Assembly: GCF_003569045.1 (NCBI RefSeq)
Contig: NZ_BFCB01000002.1
Location: 1,779,506 to 1,843,505 of the forward strand
DNA: 64,000 nt
Direction: 5' to 3'
Origin: Aggregatilinea lenta
GTDB taxonomy: Bacteria; Chloroflexota; Anaerolineae; Aggregatilineales; Aggregatilineaceae
Under the pieces are notes generated by a model. The model saw nothing but the letters and a program-made list of their open reading frames with translations, was not told the DNA's origin and made no database searches. The translations under genes were made by a program, and so were the position numbers. Positions 40,641 to 49,405 of this stretch are shown here, piece by piece; within the stretch, counting starts at the first letter, position 1; each line of letters starts with the position of its first letter.

Positions 40641-42863
40641 ATGTCTGAGTCTGCTAATCAATCTGCAACCACCAAAAGCTACCGCGTCGAGGGCATGGAC
40701 TGCGCCCACTGCGCCGTCGAGGTCGAAACCGGCGTCGCCAAACTCAACGGCGTGCGCACCGTCGAGGTAAACTTCGCCACCGGCCTGATGCGGCTGGACG
40801 GCGACGTGGCCTTCGACGTGCTGCAAACGCGCGTCCAGGCGCTGGGCAAATCGCTCGTGCCGCCGCACGAGCCGGATGCGCCTGCGCCTGAGCCGGAGGT
40901 CCGGCGCGGCGGGGTGCTCGGCTTTTGGGATTACCTGCTGGCGCGGCGCGAAACGCAGCTTGCCGTAGGCGGCGGGGCGCTGGTGCTGTTCGCGTTCGTC
41001 CTGTCGTTGGTCGGCCTGCCGGACACGCCGACGCGCGTGCTGTACGTGATCGGGATGCTGATCACCATGCAGCCGATCCTCAAGAGCGGGATCAACACGC
41101 TGCGCATCAATCATGAATTTGGTATCAACCTGCTGATGAGCATCGCCGCCGTGGGCGCGATCCTGATCGGGGAATACCTCGAAGGCGCAACGGTGATCTT
41201 CCTGTTCGCCATCGGCGAGGCGCTGGAAGGCTACACCGCCGACCGCGCGCGTGACAGCATCCGGGGTCTGATGGCGCTCAAGCCGACGCAGGCGGTCCGG
41301 CTGCGCGGCGAACGCGAGGAAATGGTGCCGGTCGCGCAGTTGGCCGTGGACGACGTGCTGCTGGTCAAGCCGGGCGAGAACATCCCGATGGACGGCACGG
41401 TCATCGACGGCGCGAGCGGCGTGAATCAGGCCCCCATCACGGGCGAGAGCCTGCCCGTGGCGAAGGTCGCCGGGGACGACGTGTTTGCTGGGGCGATCAA
41501 TGGCGAGGGCGCGCTGACGATGCGCGTCACGCGGCTGGCCGCCGATAACACGCTGAGCCGCATCATCCAAATGGTGGAGGAAGCGCAGAGCGTGCGCGCG
41601 CCCAGCCAGCGCTTCATCGACCGCTTCGCGCACTATTACACGCCCGCCGTGGTGGTCATGGCGCTGGCCGTCGCCGCCCTCCCGCCGCTGGTGTTCGGCG
41701 CGCCGTTTCTGGACGCGCCGGATGAGCGCGGCTGGCTCTACCGCGCGCTGTCGATGCTGGTCATCGCCTGCCCGTGCGCGCTGGTCATCAGCACCCCGGT
41801 CACGGTGATCAGCGCGATCACCCGCGCGGCGCGACGCGGCGTGCTGATCAAGGGCGGCGCGTTTTTGGAGCAGTTGGGCACGATCAAAGCCTTCGCGTTC
41901 GACAAGACCGGCACGCTGACGCGCGGCAAGCCCGCCGTGACCGAAGTCCACGCCGCCGACTGCACCGGCGAGGCAGGCTGCCCGCGCTGCGATGACGTGC
42001 TGGCGCTGGCCTCCGCCGTGGAGCGGCGCGCGTCGCATCCGCTGGCGGCGGCGGTGGTCCGGGCCGCCGAGTCGCGCCACCTGGACACGGTGTACGCGCC
42101 TGCCGAGGCGGTCGAGACGCTGGCCGGGCGTGGCGTGCGCGGTACGGTGGACGGTAAGCTGGTCACGGTCGGCAGCCACAGCCTGTTCGACGCGGAGTTT
42201 CCCCACCCCGACGTGCTGTGCGCGCAGGTGAGCGCGTCCGAGGCACAGGGTCGCACGACAATGCTGCTCTCCGAAGGGGCGCAGGTGCGCGGCTTCGTGG
42301 CGCTGGCGGATGAGGCGCGGGCCAGCAGCCGGGCGGTCATCGCCGAGCTGAACGCGATGGACCTGCCCACCGTCATGCTGACCGGCGACAATGCGGCGGT
42401 CGCGCAGGCGGTGGGCGCAGCGGTCGGCGTGACGGAAGTGCGCGCGGGCCTGCTGCCGCAGGACAAGGTCGAGGCGATCAAGGCGCTGCGCGCTGCATAC
42501 GGCGGCGTGGCGATGGTTGGCGACGGCGTGAACGATACCCCGGCGCTGGCCGCCGCGACGATCGGCATCGCAATGGGCGGCGCGGGCAGTCCGCAGGCGC
42601 TCGAAACCGCCGACGTCGCGCTGATGGCCGATGACCTATCGCAGCTTCCGTTCGCGGTACGGCTGTCGCACTTCGCGCGGCGGCTGATCACGCAGAACGT
42701 CGTGCTCAGCTTCGGCATGAAGGCCGTGTTCCTGGTCCTGGCGCTGTTCGGCCTGACGACACTGTGGCTGGCGATCTTCGCTGACGTGGGCATGGCGCTG
42801 ATCGTGACGCTGAACGGCATGCGTCCGCTGCGCTTCGAGCGCGATCCCGATCCCGCCGCCTGA
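40641..42863 (+). CDS. Heavy-metal-translocating P1B-type ATPase (Zn/Cd/Pb type)
   Basis: The start at 40641 has AGGAG about 8 nt upstream. The 740-residue protein has an N-terminal HMA domain (GMDCAHC, Cys21 and Cys24) and then paired membrane helices. The actuator has PITGES, the transmembrane metal motif is CPC (Cys377-Cys379, in ACPCALVISTP), the phosphorylation site is DKTGTLTRG (Asp421), then SHPLAAAVV and the hinge VGDGVNDTPALAAA. CPCALVISTPV is typical of the ZntA/CadA branch. The protein pumps divalent soft metals out of the cytoplasm. The adjacent CzrA-like regulator and shared operators point to zinc as the inducer. Confidence 0.95.
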   Translation: MSESANQSATTKSYRVEGMDCAHCAVEVETGVAKLNGVRTVEVNFATGLMRLDGDVAFDVLQTRVQALGKSLVPPHEPDAPAPEPEVRRGGVLGFWDYLLARRETQLAVGGGALVLFAFVLSLVGLPDTPTRVLYVIGMLITMQPILKSGINTLRINHEFGINLLMSIAAVGAILIGEYLEGATVIFLFAIGEALEGYTADRARDSIRGLMALKPTQAVRLRGEREEMVPVAQLAVDDVLLVKPGENIPMDGTVIDGASGVNQAPITGESLPVAKVAGDDVFAGAINGEGALTMRVTRLAADNTLSRIIQMVEEAQSVRAPSQRFIDRFAHYYTPAVVVMALAVAALPPLVFGAPFLDAPDERGWLYRALSMLVIACPCALVISTPVTVISAITRAARRGVLIKGGAFLEQLGTIKAFAFDKTGTLTRGKPAVTEVHAADCTGEAGCPRCDDVLALASAVERRASHPLAAAVVRAAESRHLDTVYAPAEAVETLAGRGVRGTVDGKLVTVGSHSLFDAEFPHPDVLCAQVSASEAQGRTTMLLSEGAQVRGFVALADEARASSRAVIAELNAMDLPTVMLTGDNAAVAQAVGAAVGVTEVRAGLLPQDKVEAIKALRAAYGGVAMVGDGVNDTPALAAATIGIAMGGAGSPQALETADVALMADDLSQLPFAVRLSHFARRLITQNVVLSFGMKAVFLVLALFGLTTLWLAIFADVGMALIVTLNGMRPLRFERDPDPAA

Positions 42864-43383
42864 TCTCGTGATCCCCCATCCCCTGGCCCCTTGCCCCACA
42901 CAAGTGGAGGGAAGGGGAAAAGCAGGCGGAATGGCGTTGTGTGCAGGGGCGTATAGCTATACGCCCCTGCGGATTGCGCTTGATTTGCTCGTCTCCCCTC
43001 TCCAGCGACGACTGGGGAGGGGCCGGGGTGAGGTCTCTCCGCCGCCCCGATCAAATCGTTATTTTGCGCCCCTCCGCTGCGTCACAACCTCGACAGTCCT
43101 CGTGCTAACAGGCGTTCCTACCGCCTGGAAGCGTGCCAAACGAACCTTGTGCGCCGCGCCGGACGGCGCTACAGTGGAACGTGTAACCCTTTCGCCTTCC
43201 GGCTGATGCTGCTCCGCCAACGCCCCTAATCGCCGCCCAACTCCAACAGTCGTGAACGTGCCGCGCCGCGTCTCTGCTCGGCACCCGGCGTCCTGTGTGG
43301 AGGTGAGATGCACCATCTGGTAAGCGCCGTTAGAGTCCGGCTCATTGGCAGATCCGTTTGATGTAAGGAGAGCACCCGTAGCG
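42864..43383. other. Intergenic region between metal ATPase and YeiH-type operon
   Basis: The first part (42867-43030) is repeat DNA, listed separately. The remaining 43060-43383 contains no clear gene. Inverted repeats AGGCG...CGCCT near 43110 and GCCGCGCC...GGCGC near 43160 could shape a leader RNA. AAGGAG at about 43366 precedes the first gene of the next operon. I do not match it to a known riboswitch. Confidence 0.45.
42867..43030. repeat. Composite palindromic repeat: degenerate A, perfect B palindrome, A
   Basis: The B module at 42943-42970 is a perfect 28-bp palindrome (arm GCAGGGGCGTATAG). It is followed after 24 nt by an A hairpin (42995-43022) with flank GGCCGGGGTGAGGTC. A degenerate A copy lies at 42880-42920 (CCCCTGGCCCCTTGCC, GTGGAGGGAAGGGG). 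Confidence 0.85.
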
Positions 43384-43851
43384 ATGACTACCACCACACC
43401 GCGCGCGACCGCCCCCGAAGCGCGCTCGCGGACGTTCAAGCTTTCGGAAGATTGGCTGGCAACCGGTATCGGGCTGGCGATCGTGCTGCTGCTCGGCGTC
43501 GGGGCGCTCGGCCCCGGTCCGCAGTCGGTCAGCGTTGAAGCCGTGCCGGGCGAGACGGCGAGTGTCCAGGCTCCGGCGGCGCATGGCTGGACTGCCAGCG
43601 CCACGCTAGGCGGCACTGTCGCCCCGATCCAGGGCGCGATCACCGATCTGGGCGACGGCGACGCAGTCCTGATCACCTGCGAGGACGGCGCGTTGCGCGC
43701 GCAGATCGCCGGGACGCTGCCCGCTGACGCGCAAGGACCGGATGGCGACAACGCGGTGATCGTCGTGAGCAACACCTGCGACGCGCCCGTAACGGTGACG
43801 TACAAAAAGTCCGCCGCGATCCCCTGGCCCATCTTTAACCTGTTCGACTAA
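43384..43851 (+). CDS. Small single-pass membrane protein in YeiH-type exporter operon
   Basis: The 155-residue protein (start MTTTTPRATA) has a short cytoplasmic N-terminus and one membrane segment (about 25-42, LATGIGLAIVLLLGVGALGP). The outside domain of about 110 residues is probably beta-rich and contains two Cys (VLITCEDGAL and VVSNTCDAPV) that could form a disulfide. The gene lies 16 bp upstream of the YeiH-type exporter gene, so the two are probably co-transcribed. I do not recognise the family; an accessory or assembly role for the exporter is inferred from position only. Confidence 0.7.
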   Translation: MTTTTPRATAPEARSRTFKLSEDWLATGIGLAIVLLLGVGALGPGPQSVSVEAVPGETASVQAPAAHGWTASATLGGTVAPIQGAITDLGDGDAVLITCEDGALRAQIAGTLPADAQGPDGDNAVIVVSNTCDAPVTVTYKKSAAIPWPIFNLFD

Positions 43852-43867
43852 CGCCGGAGAGCCGACA

Positions 43868-44962
43868 ATGTCTGCTGCTGTAGGAACGTCCCCCGTCCCG
43901 GCTGCGTCTGCCGCGCGCCGCCAACTACCGGGCTTCGTGGTGGGATTGGCGCTGCTGGCCGCGCTGACGCTGCTCGTGGCGGAGCTGGACCAGGGCATCG
44001 CCGCCTTTTTCAAGGATCACGACGTCTCGAAGAACCCGTTCGAATACCCGTTGACCGCGGCGCTGATCGGCCTGACCGCCAACGCCCTGCTGAAGCTGAC
44101 CGGGACGTACACCTTCGTGCGTCCGGCGGTTCGCACCGAGATGTATTTGAAGATCGGCATTGTGCTGCTCGGCGCGAAGATTAGTTTTGGCGACCTCGTG
44201 ACCAAAGGCACGGGCGGCATGATCCAGGCCGTAATCATGGTAATTTCGGTCTTCTCCTTTACCTGGTGGCTGGGCGGCAAAGCCAAACTGCCGGATACGC
44301 TGCGCGCGGTGATGTCCTCCGCCGTGTCGATCTGCGGCGTCTCGGCGGCCATCGCTGCGGCGGGATCGGTCCAGGCGAAAAAAGAGGAGATCACCTACGT
44401 TACGGCGCTGGTCATCGTCACCGCGCTGCCGCTGATGGTGATCATGCCCGCCATCGGCAACGTCATCGGCCTGCCCTCGGACGTGGCCGGGGCGTGGTTC
44501 GGCGGCAACATCGACACCACGGCGGCGGTCGTCGGCGCAGGCACGATCTACGGCGAGGAAGCGCAGCGCGTGGCAACTATCGTCAAGTCATCGCAGAACG
44601 TGATGATCGGCTTTGCGGCGTTCGCGCTGGCATTGTACTTCGTGACGGTAATCAAGGGCGGCGAGGGCGAGCGCCCCTCCGCCAAAATGATCTGGCAGCG
44701 CTTCCCCAAGTTCGTCCTGGGCTTCGTGTTCGTGTCGATCCTGGCGTCGCTCGAGGCGTTCACGCCCGCGATCACGAGCGAGATCAGCACGGCGTACCAG
44801 TGGCTGTTCACGCTGGCGTTCGTGTCAATCGGGCTGGACTTTGCGCCGAGCGCGCTGCGGGAGGCGGGCCTCAAGCCGACGCTGGTGTACCTCGCGGCGA
44901 CGGTGTTCAATACGGTGCTGGCGCTGGTCGTCGCGTCGATCATCTTCGGGGTGGTGTTTTAA
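43868..44962 (+). CDS. YeiH-family putative sulfate exporter (UPF0324)
   Basis: The 364-residue protein has about 10 membrane segments and the family's conserved blocks: LTANALLKLTG, RTEMYLKIGIVLLGAKISFG, MSSAVSICGVSAAIAAAGSV, WFGGNIDTTAAVVGAG and FVSIGLDFAPSALREAGLKP. The family is annotated as putative sulfate exporters; transport substrate has rarely been tested. A Cys in the SICGVSAA turn is conserved in the family. It is preceded by the small membrane protein gene, 16 bp upstream. Repeats follow the stop codon. Confidence 0.92.
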   Translation: MSAAVGTSPVPAASAARRQLPGFVVGLALLAALTLLVAELDQGIAAFFKDHDVSKNPFEYPLTAALIGLTANALLKLTGTYTFVRPAVRTEMYLKIGIVLLGAKISFGDLVTKGTGGMIQAVIMVISVFSFTWWLGGKAKLPDTLRAVMSSAVSICGVSAAIAAAGSVQAKKEEITYVTALVIVTALPLMVIMPAIGNVIGLPSDVAGAWFGGNIDTTAAVVGAGTIYGEEAQRVATIVKSSQNVMIGFAAFALALYFVTVIKGGEGERPSAKMIWQRFPKFVLGFVFVSILASLEAFTPAITSEISTAYQWLFTLAFVSIGLDFAPSALREAGLKPTLVYLAATVFNTVLALVVASIIFGVVF

Positions 44963-44984
44963 AGAGACGCGGGGCGGTTCGTGG

Positions 44985-45165
44985 CCAGCGGGGGAGCAAG
45001 TCCCGCCGCTACAAATCCGCGTTTTTGGTGAGGGGTGTAGCAGTACGCCCCACCCACCAGGAAAACGAAAAGGGCCGGTTTTCAGACCGGCCCTCATTAC
45101 GCCTGCAATGTTCGCTGTTGCTCTTGCTTTTGCTGACCACTGAAAACTAACGACTGATCACTGCT
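44985..45165. repeat. Degenerate B hairpins, bidirectional hairpin and C module
   Basis: 44989-45015 and 45028-45056 contain weak B-like inverted repeats (GGGGTGTAGCAGTACGCCCC). A C module (45122-45165: TGCTGACCACTG, CTAACGACTGATCACTG) lies just before the tRNA gene. Confidence 0.6.
45071..45094 (-). terminator. Intrinsic terminator downstream of the tRNA genes
   Basis: AGGGCCGGT, a 6-nt loop and ACCGGCCCT form a 9-bp stem. On the minus strand it is followed by TTTCGTTTTCC, suiting the minus-strand tRNA genes. It may also stop plus-strand readthrough from the exporter gene. Confidence 0.7.
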
Positions 45166-45169
45166 TTTG

Positions 45170-45242
45170 TGGGCCCAGCAGGATTCGAACCTGCGACCGA
45201 CCGGTTATGAGCCGGCTGCTCTAACCGCTGAGCTATAGGCCC
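45170..45242 (-). tRNA. tRNA-Ile2 (anticodon CAU, probable lysidine-modified) or tRNA-Met
   Basis: A 73-nt cloverleaf: acceptor GGGCCTA with TGGGCCC, D arm GCTC...GAGC, anticodon loop CTCATAA on a GCCGG/CCGGT stem, T arm CGCAGGTTCGAATCCTGCT-like. The CAT anticodon fits Met or Ile2; the loop CTCATAA and the 5' GGGCCTATAGCTC are typical of tRNA-Ile2, whereas elongator Met usually has TTCATAC. CCA is not encoded. Confidence 0.9.
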
Positions 45243-45277
45243 GATAGACAAGCACCCAGGCGTCGCTGGGTGCGTAG

Positions 45278-45348
45278 AGCGGGCAACGGGATTCGAACCC
45301 GTGACAACAGCTTGGAAGGCTGATGTGTTACCACTACACCATGCCCGC
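45278..45348 (-). tRNA. tRNA-Gly (anticodon UCC)
   Basis: A 71-nt cloverleaf: acceptor GCGGGCA with TGCCCGC, discriminator T, anticodon loop CTTCCAA with anticodon TCC, T loop GGTTCGAATCC. It lies 36 bp upstream of the tRNA with CAT anticodon on the same strand, so both probably share a transcript. CCA is not encoded. Confidence 0.95.
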
Positions 45349-45498
45349 GAACGTCATTGAACGCTTGTTATGATACCTGAACGGGCGATGCTTGACAATA
45401 GGCGCGTCGTCTATCATGCCACGAGTCCACCGCCGGATGCCGCTCCCGATGCGCTATAATTCGCGCAGACCCGACCGTTACTCGGATAGGACCCGTCC

Positions 45499-46173
45499 AT
45501 GAAGCTCTCGTCCCGTGCCTACGACCTGTTCAACGCTTTCGAGCAGCCCGGCTGCCCGGTCTGCCGCCTGACGATGGCCAGCGTGCACCAGTACCTCGAC
45601 AGCCTGATTTACGAATACGTCAACAAACCGGCCACGCACATGATGGTGCGCGCCGCACGTGGCTTCTGCCCGCGCCACGGGTGGCACATCCAGAACGAGA
45701 TCAACGCCAGCGCGGTCGGCATCGCCGTGCTGTACGAAGGATTGGTGCGCAACCTGCTCAAGGACATGGGCAATCCCGATCCCAAGGGCGGCAAACGTCA
45801 TGTGGCCCAGATCGCGGACGCGCTCGCGCCACAAGCGCCGTGCCCGGCCTGCGAGCACCAGCGCACCGTCGAGGAGCACCTGCTGCGCAACCTGCTGGAG
45901 CACATCGGGCAGGACGAGTTCGCCGCCGGATTCGAGCGCTCCGCCGGGCTGTGCCTGCCGCATCTGCGCCAGATGATCGACGCGGACGGCAGCGCCCGCG
46001 CCAAGGCGCACGTGCTGGCGCTCCAACAGGCGGTATGGTCGCGGCTGCAAAAGGATCTGGAGCTGTTCTACGACAAGCAGGACTACCACCACCTGCGCGA
46101 GGACATGGGCGCAGAAGGCGACAGCCCGCGCCGCGCGATCGAGAGCTTTTCCGGCGCGGACGGCGTGCGCTGA
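45499..46173 (+). CDS. Conserved Cys/His-rich protein (DUF6062-like)
   Basis: The 224-residue protein carries paired metal-ligand-like motifs: CPVC (Cys19, Cys22), GFCPRHGWH (about 57-62), CPACEH (about 115-119) and GLCLPHLRQM (about 152-157). Two C-x-x-C plus two C-x-x-H pairs could hold two zinc ions or a cluster. The remainder is helical. I recognise the pattern from uncharacterised DUF6062-like proteins of Chloroflexota and Firmicutes. No catalytic motif is visible. AGGA precedes the ATG and a TATAAT lies at 45455-45460. Confidence 0.7.
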   Translation: MKLSSRAYDLFNAFEQPGCPVCRLTMASVHQYLDSLIYEYVNKPATHMMVRAARGFCPRHGWHIQNEINASAVGIAVLYEGLVRNLLKDMGNPDPKGGKRHVAQIADALAPQAPCPACEHQRTVEEHLLRNLLEHIGQDEFAAGFERSAGLCLPHLRQMIDADGSARAKAHVLALQQAVWSRLQKDLELFYDKQDYHHLREDMGAEGDSPRRAIESFSGADGVR

Positions 46174-46315
46174 GGCAGAGCGCCCAGTCGGTCCATGTTC
46201 TAACAGGCCAATCGACCCACTCAAAAACCCCCAGGCTCCCCCATGCAGATCCCGTGCCCCATCCCTTATCCTTGGTACGCACTCATGTACTGGAAAAGAC
46301 CAAGGAGGAACCTGT

Positions 46316-47614
46316 ATGCGTAAACTTTCCGCGATTTTGTTGATTTTGGCGACGGCCTTATTGTTGGTCATCGCGCCGACCATCGGCGCGCAGACGGACG
46401 AGCCAACTGAAGAACCGGTGGCCCCGGAAGCCACCCCGACCGTCGAGGGCATGGACGCCACGGCGGAAGCGACGCTGCCCGTGATGACGCAGGACGCGAT
46501 GGATATGGGCACAGCGGAAGCAGGGGTCGAAGCCACCGAGATGATTATGGGTACGGCAGAAGCTGAAGCGACCGAAGAAATGCTGGGCACCGCCGAGGCG
46601 CAGCCGCAGGGCACCGACGCATATGTACGCTTTGCGCACTTTTCGCCGGATGCGGGCGCGGTTGACGTGATGCTGGACGGCGAGAGCGCCGCGACGGGCG
46701 TGGAATACCAGACCGTGAGCGAATTTATGGCCGTGCCGGTCGGCGCCCATACCGCGACCGTCGGTGGCGGCGAGCCGGTCAACCTGAACCTGACCGCCGG
46801 AACGTGGACCACGGTTGTTGTGTCCGGCTCGGCGGAAGATGGCACGCTGACGATCAGCCCCGTACAGGAGCAGATCGAGCAGATGCAGCCCGGCGTGGCG
46901 ACCATGACGTTCGTCAATGCCCTGACCGGGACCGATTCGGAAGTGAATTTTATCCGCGACGGTGAAATCTTTATCAGCCAGCTCGCGCCGCTGAGCGCGG
47001 ATACGGGCGTGATCGGTGCCTCGACCATCCCGGTGGACTACGGTACCTATACACTGGCCGCATCTGAGACGGCCACCGGCAACATGATCTGGGAAATCGC
47101 CGATGCAACTATCACCGAGACCAGCGTTTACCTGCTGGCGCTGACCGGCACGCTCGATGATCCGCAGTTGGTGTGGCACGAGGCCCCGCGCGCCGAAATC
47201 GACATGGCGCTGGGCGACCTGCCGGAACCAGGCACGATCGTCGAGGCGCTGCAGAATGACGAGCGCTTGGCTCCGTTCGCCGACGCGGTCGAGGCCGCTG
47301 GCCTGACCGAGCAGCTGAGCGGCGAGGGGCCGTACACGGTCTTCGCGCCGATCGACTACGCGATGGACGAGATCCGCGCGCAGTACGACAACCCAGACGA
47401 TCTGGCCGCGTTCCTGAACAGCTTGATCGTGGAGGGTGACGTCAAGTTCAACCCGCTGATCGAGCAGGGGTCGGTGACGGCGCTCGACGGCTCGACGTCG
47501 GAAGTCGCGCTGTCCGGTAACACCGCCACGGTGGGCGGCGCGGAAATCCTGGCGCCGAACATCCCGGCGACCAACGGCACGATCCACATCATCGGCCAGT
47601 CGCCGAGCAACTGA
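46316..47614 (+). CDS. Secreted DUF4397 and fasciclin-domain protein
   Basis: The 432-residue protein has a signal peptide (MRKLSAILLILATALLLVIA...IGAQ) and a Thr/Glu/Met/Ala-rich linker to about residue 97. A DUF4397 beta-sandwich follows (about 100-290; AYVRFAHFSPDAGAVDVMLD, PVGAHTATVGGG, TMTFVNALTGTDSEVNFI). The C-terminus is a fasciclin (FAS1) domain (about 305-428): GTIVEALQNDERLAPFADAV, GPYTVFAPIDYAMDEIRAQY, and the end block ATNGTIHIIG. These domains mediate adhesion and matrix contacts outside the cell. AAGGAGG lies just before the ATG. Confidence 0.9.
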   Translation: MRKLSAILLILATALLLVIAPTIGAQTDEPTEEPVAPEATPTVEGMDATAEATLPVMTQDAMDMGTAEAGVEATEMIMGTAEAEATEEMLGTAEAQPQGTDAYVRFAHFSPDAGAVDVMLDGESAATGVEYQTVSEFMAVPVGAHTATVGGGEPVNLNLTAGTWTTVVVSGSAEDGTLTISPVQEQIEQMQPGVATMTFVNALTGTDSEVNFIRDGEIFISQLAPLSADTGVIGASTIPVDYGTYTLAASETATGNMIWEIADATITETSVYLLALTGTLDDPQLVWHEAPRAEIDMALGDLPEPGTIVEALQNDERLAPFADAVEAAGLTEQLSGEGPYTVFAPIDYAMDEIRAQYDNPDDLAAFLNSLIVEGDVKFNPLIEQGSVTALDGSTSEVALSGNTATVGGAEILAPNIPATNGTIHIIGQSPSN

Positions 47615-47629
47615 CGTTCAGCCAGGAGC

Positions 47630-47800
47630 CGCTAGCGGTTAGCGGTTAGCCAGGAGCAAATATACGGGGGCAGCTTGCAAGCTGCCCCCGTGTCGCTATA
47701 AGGGGTTCGGATAGCTATACCTGCGAAGAACAGGTCTGCACAGGACCGCGCGCGATCTGCCTGTCTCCCCTCTCCAACCTGGATTGGAGAGGGGCCGGGG
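47630..47800. repeat. Composite palindromic repeat (C, B, A modules)
   Basis: A C module (GCTAGCGGTTAGCGGTTAGCC, 47630-47652) is followed by a perfect 26-bp B-type palindrome (47665-47690, arm CGGGGGCAGCTTG). An A hairpin follows at 47766-47793 (CCCCTCTCCAA...TTGGAGAGGGG) with flank GGCCGGGGGTGAGG. It fills the gap between fasciclin gene and guaA. Confidence 0.85.
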
Positions 47801-47854
47801 GTGAGGTCGCGGTGCGCTGCCGCCGAATACGTTAAATCCGCGAAACGCTCCGCC

Positions 47855-49405
47855 TCACTCCCACTCGATCGTGGCGGGCGGCTTGGTCGAAATGTCGTAC
47901 AGCACGCGGTTGACACCTTTGACCTCGTTCACGATGCGACTGCTGGCGTGCGCCAGCACGTCGTCGGGGATGCGCGCCCAATCCGCCGTCATGAAGTCGG
48001 TGGTGGTCACGGCCCGCAGCGCGATCACCTCGTCGTAGGTGCGGTTGTCGCCCATCACGCCCACACTGCGCACCGGCAGCAGGATCGCGAACGCCTGTCC
48101 GATGCCGTCCATCAGCCCCGCCGCGCGCAGCTCAGTCAGGAAAATATCGTCCGCCGCACGCAGCGTTTCCAGGCGCTCCCAGGTGATCTCGCCCACGCAG
48201 CGCACGCCGAGTCCCGGCCCGGGGAACGGCTGCCGCCACACGATCTCGTCCGGCAGACCCAACAGCGAGCCGACCGCGCGCACCTCGTCCTTGAACAGCT
48301 CGCGCAGCGGCTCCACCAGCTTGCTTTTCAGGTGATCCGGCAGCCCGCCGACGTTGTGGTGCGACTTGATCCGGTCCGCGCCGGGCCGTCCCGTGCCCGC
48401 GCTCTCGATCACGTCGGGATAAATCGTGCCCTGCGCCAGCCAATCGAGCTGGCCCACGCGCGACGCCTCACGCTCGAACACATCCGCGAAGGTCTTGCCG
48501 ATGATCATACGCTTGCGTTCCGGATCTTCCACGCCGCGCAGCGGATCGAGGAACTCCTCAGTAGCATCCACCGCGACGAGATTCCAGCCGAGGTTTTGCG
48601 TCACCTCGACGACCAACTCCGGCTCACCTTTGCGCAGCATACCGTGATTGACGAACACCGCCACGAGCTGATCGCCCACGGCACGGTGAATCAGCGCCCC
48701 GGCTACCGCCGAATCGACGCCGCCGCTCATGCCGAGCAGCACGCGCCCCGCGCCGACCTGCGCGCGGATCGCCTCCACGCTGGCGTCGATGACGTTCTGC
48801 GCCGTCCAACCGGGCTGCGCGCCGCACACCTCGATCACGAAGTTGCGCAGCATCTCCGTGCCGTGCGCGGTGTGCATCACTTCCGGGTGAAACTGCACGC
48901 CATACAGGCCGCGCGCCACGTTGCCCACTGCCGCGAACGGCGCGTTGTCCGACGAGGCCAGCGGCGCGAAGCCCTCGGCGGGGCGCTCCAGGCGGTCGCC
49001 GTGGCTCATCCACACCGTTTGCGCCGCGTCCAGCCCGGCCAGCAGCCCTTCCGCGCAGTCGATCCGGATCTCGGTCTTGCCATACTCGCGGCTGGCGGAC
49101 GGTGCGACCGTGCCACCCAACGCCTGCGTGAGCAGTTGCATGCCGTAGCAGATGCCGAGCACCGGCACGCCCGCGTCCAGCACCCAGCCCGGCAGGCGCG
49201 GCGCGCCGGGATCGTAGACGCTGGCCGCCCCGCCCGACAGGATCACGCCGCGAAAGTCGGGAACCGCCGCCTGCGCCTGCTCCAGTGTCGCGACGTACGG
49301 CAGCAGCGCCGCGTAGACCTGGGCCTCACGCACGCGCCGGGCGATAAGCTGCGTCGTCTGCGAGCCGTAGTCGAGGATAACAATCCCGCCCGACTCAAGC
49401 GCCAT
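47855..49405 (-). CDS. guaA: GMP synthase (glutamine-hydrolysing)
   Basis: The start at 49405 ([20 protein letters not shown]) has GGAGG about 6 nt upstream. The 516-residue protein has a class I glutamine amidotransferase domain (nucleophile in [16 protein letters not shown]; His/Glu in [11 protein letters not shown]) and an ATP-pyrophosphatase domain ([17 protein letters not shown]). The C-terminal dimerisation domain ([15 protein letters not shown]; ends in IEWE) follows. It converts XMP to GMP with ATP and glutamine. Its start overlaps the end of xpt by 11 bp, so the two are translationally coupled: Xpt makes XMP from xanthine and GuaA completes the route to GMP. Confidence 0.97.
   Translation of the reverse strand: MALESGGIVILDYGSQTTQLIARRVREAQVYAALLPYVATLEQAQAAVPDFRGVILSGGAASVYDPGAPRLPGWVLDAGVPVLGICYGMQLLTQALGGTVAPSASREYGKTEIRIDCAEGLLAGLDAAQTVWMSHGDRLERPAEGFAPLASSDNAPFAAVGNVARGLYGVQFHPEVMHTAHGTEMLRNFVIEVCGAQPGWTAQNVIDASVEAIRAQVGAGRVLLGMSGGVDSAVAGALIHRAVGDQLVAVFVNHGMLRKGEPELVVEVTQNLGWNLVAVDATEEFLDPLRGVEDPERKRMIIGKTFADVFEREASRVGQLDWLAQGTIYPDVIESAGTGRPGADRIKSHHNVGGLPDHLKSKLVEPLRELFKDEVRAVGSLLGLPDEIVWRQPFPGPGLGVRCVGEITWERLETLRAADDIFLTELRAAGLMDGIGQAFAILLPVRSVGVMGDNRTYDEVIALRAVTTTDFMTADWARIPDDVLAHASSRIVNEVKGVNRVLYDISTKPPATIEWE

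Noticed and set aside
40620-42206. Minus-strand open frame of 528 codons over the metal ATPase gene
   Set aside because: It is the shadow of the P-type ATPase; no domain, biased composition.
43059-43832. Minus-strand open frame reaching through the 42864-43383 gap
   Set aside because: Most of it is antisense to the small membrane protein gene. The part in the gap has no ribosome-binding site or recognisable motif.
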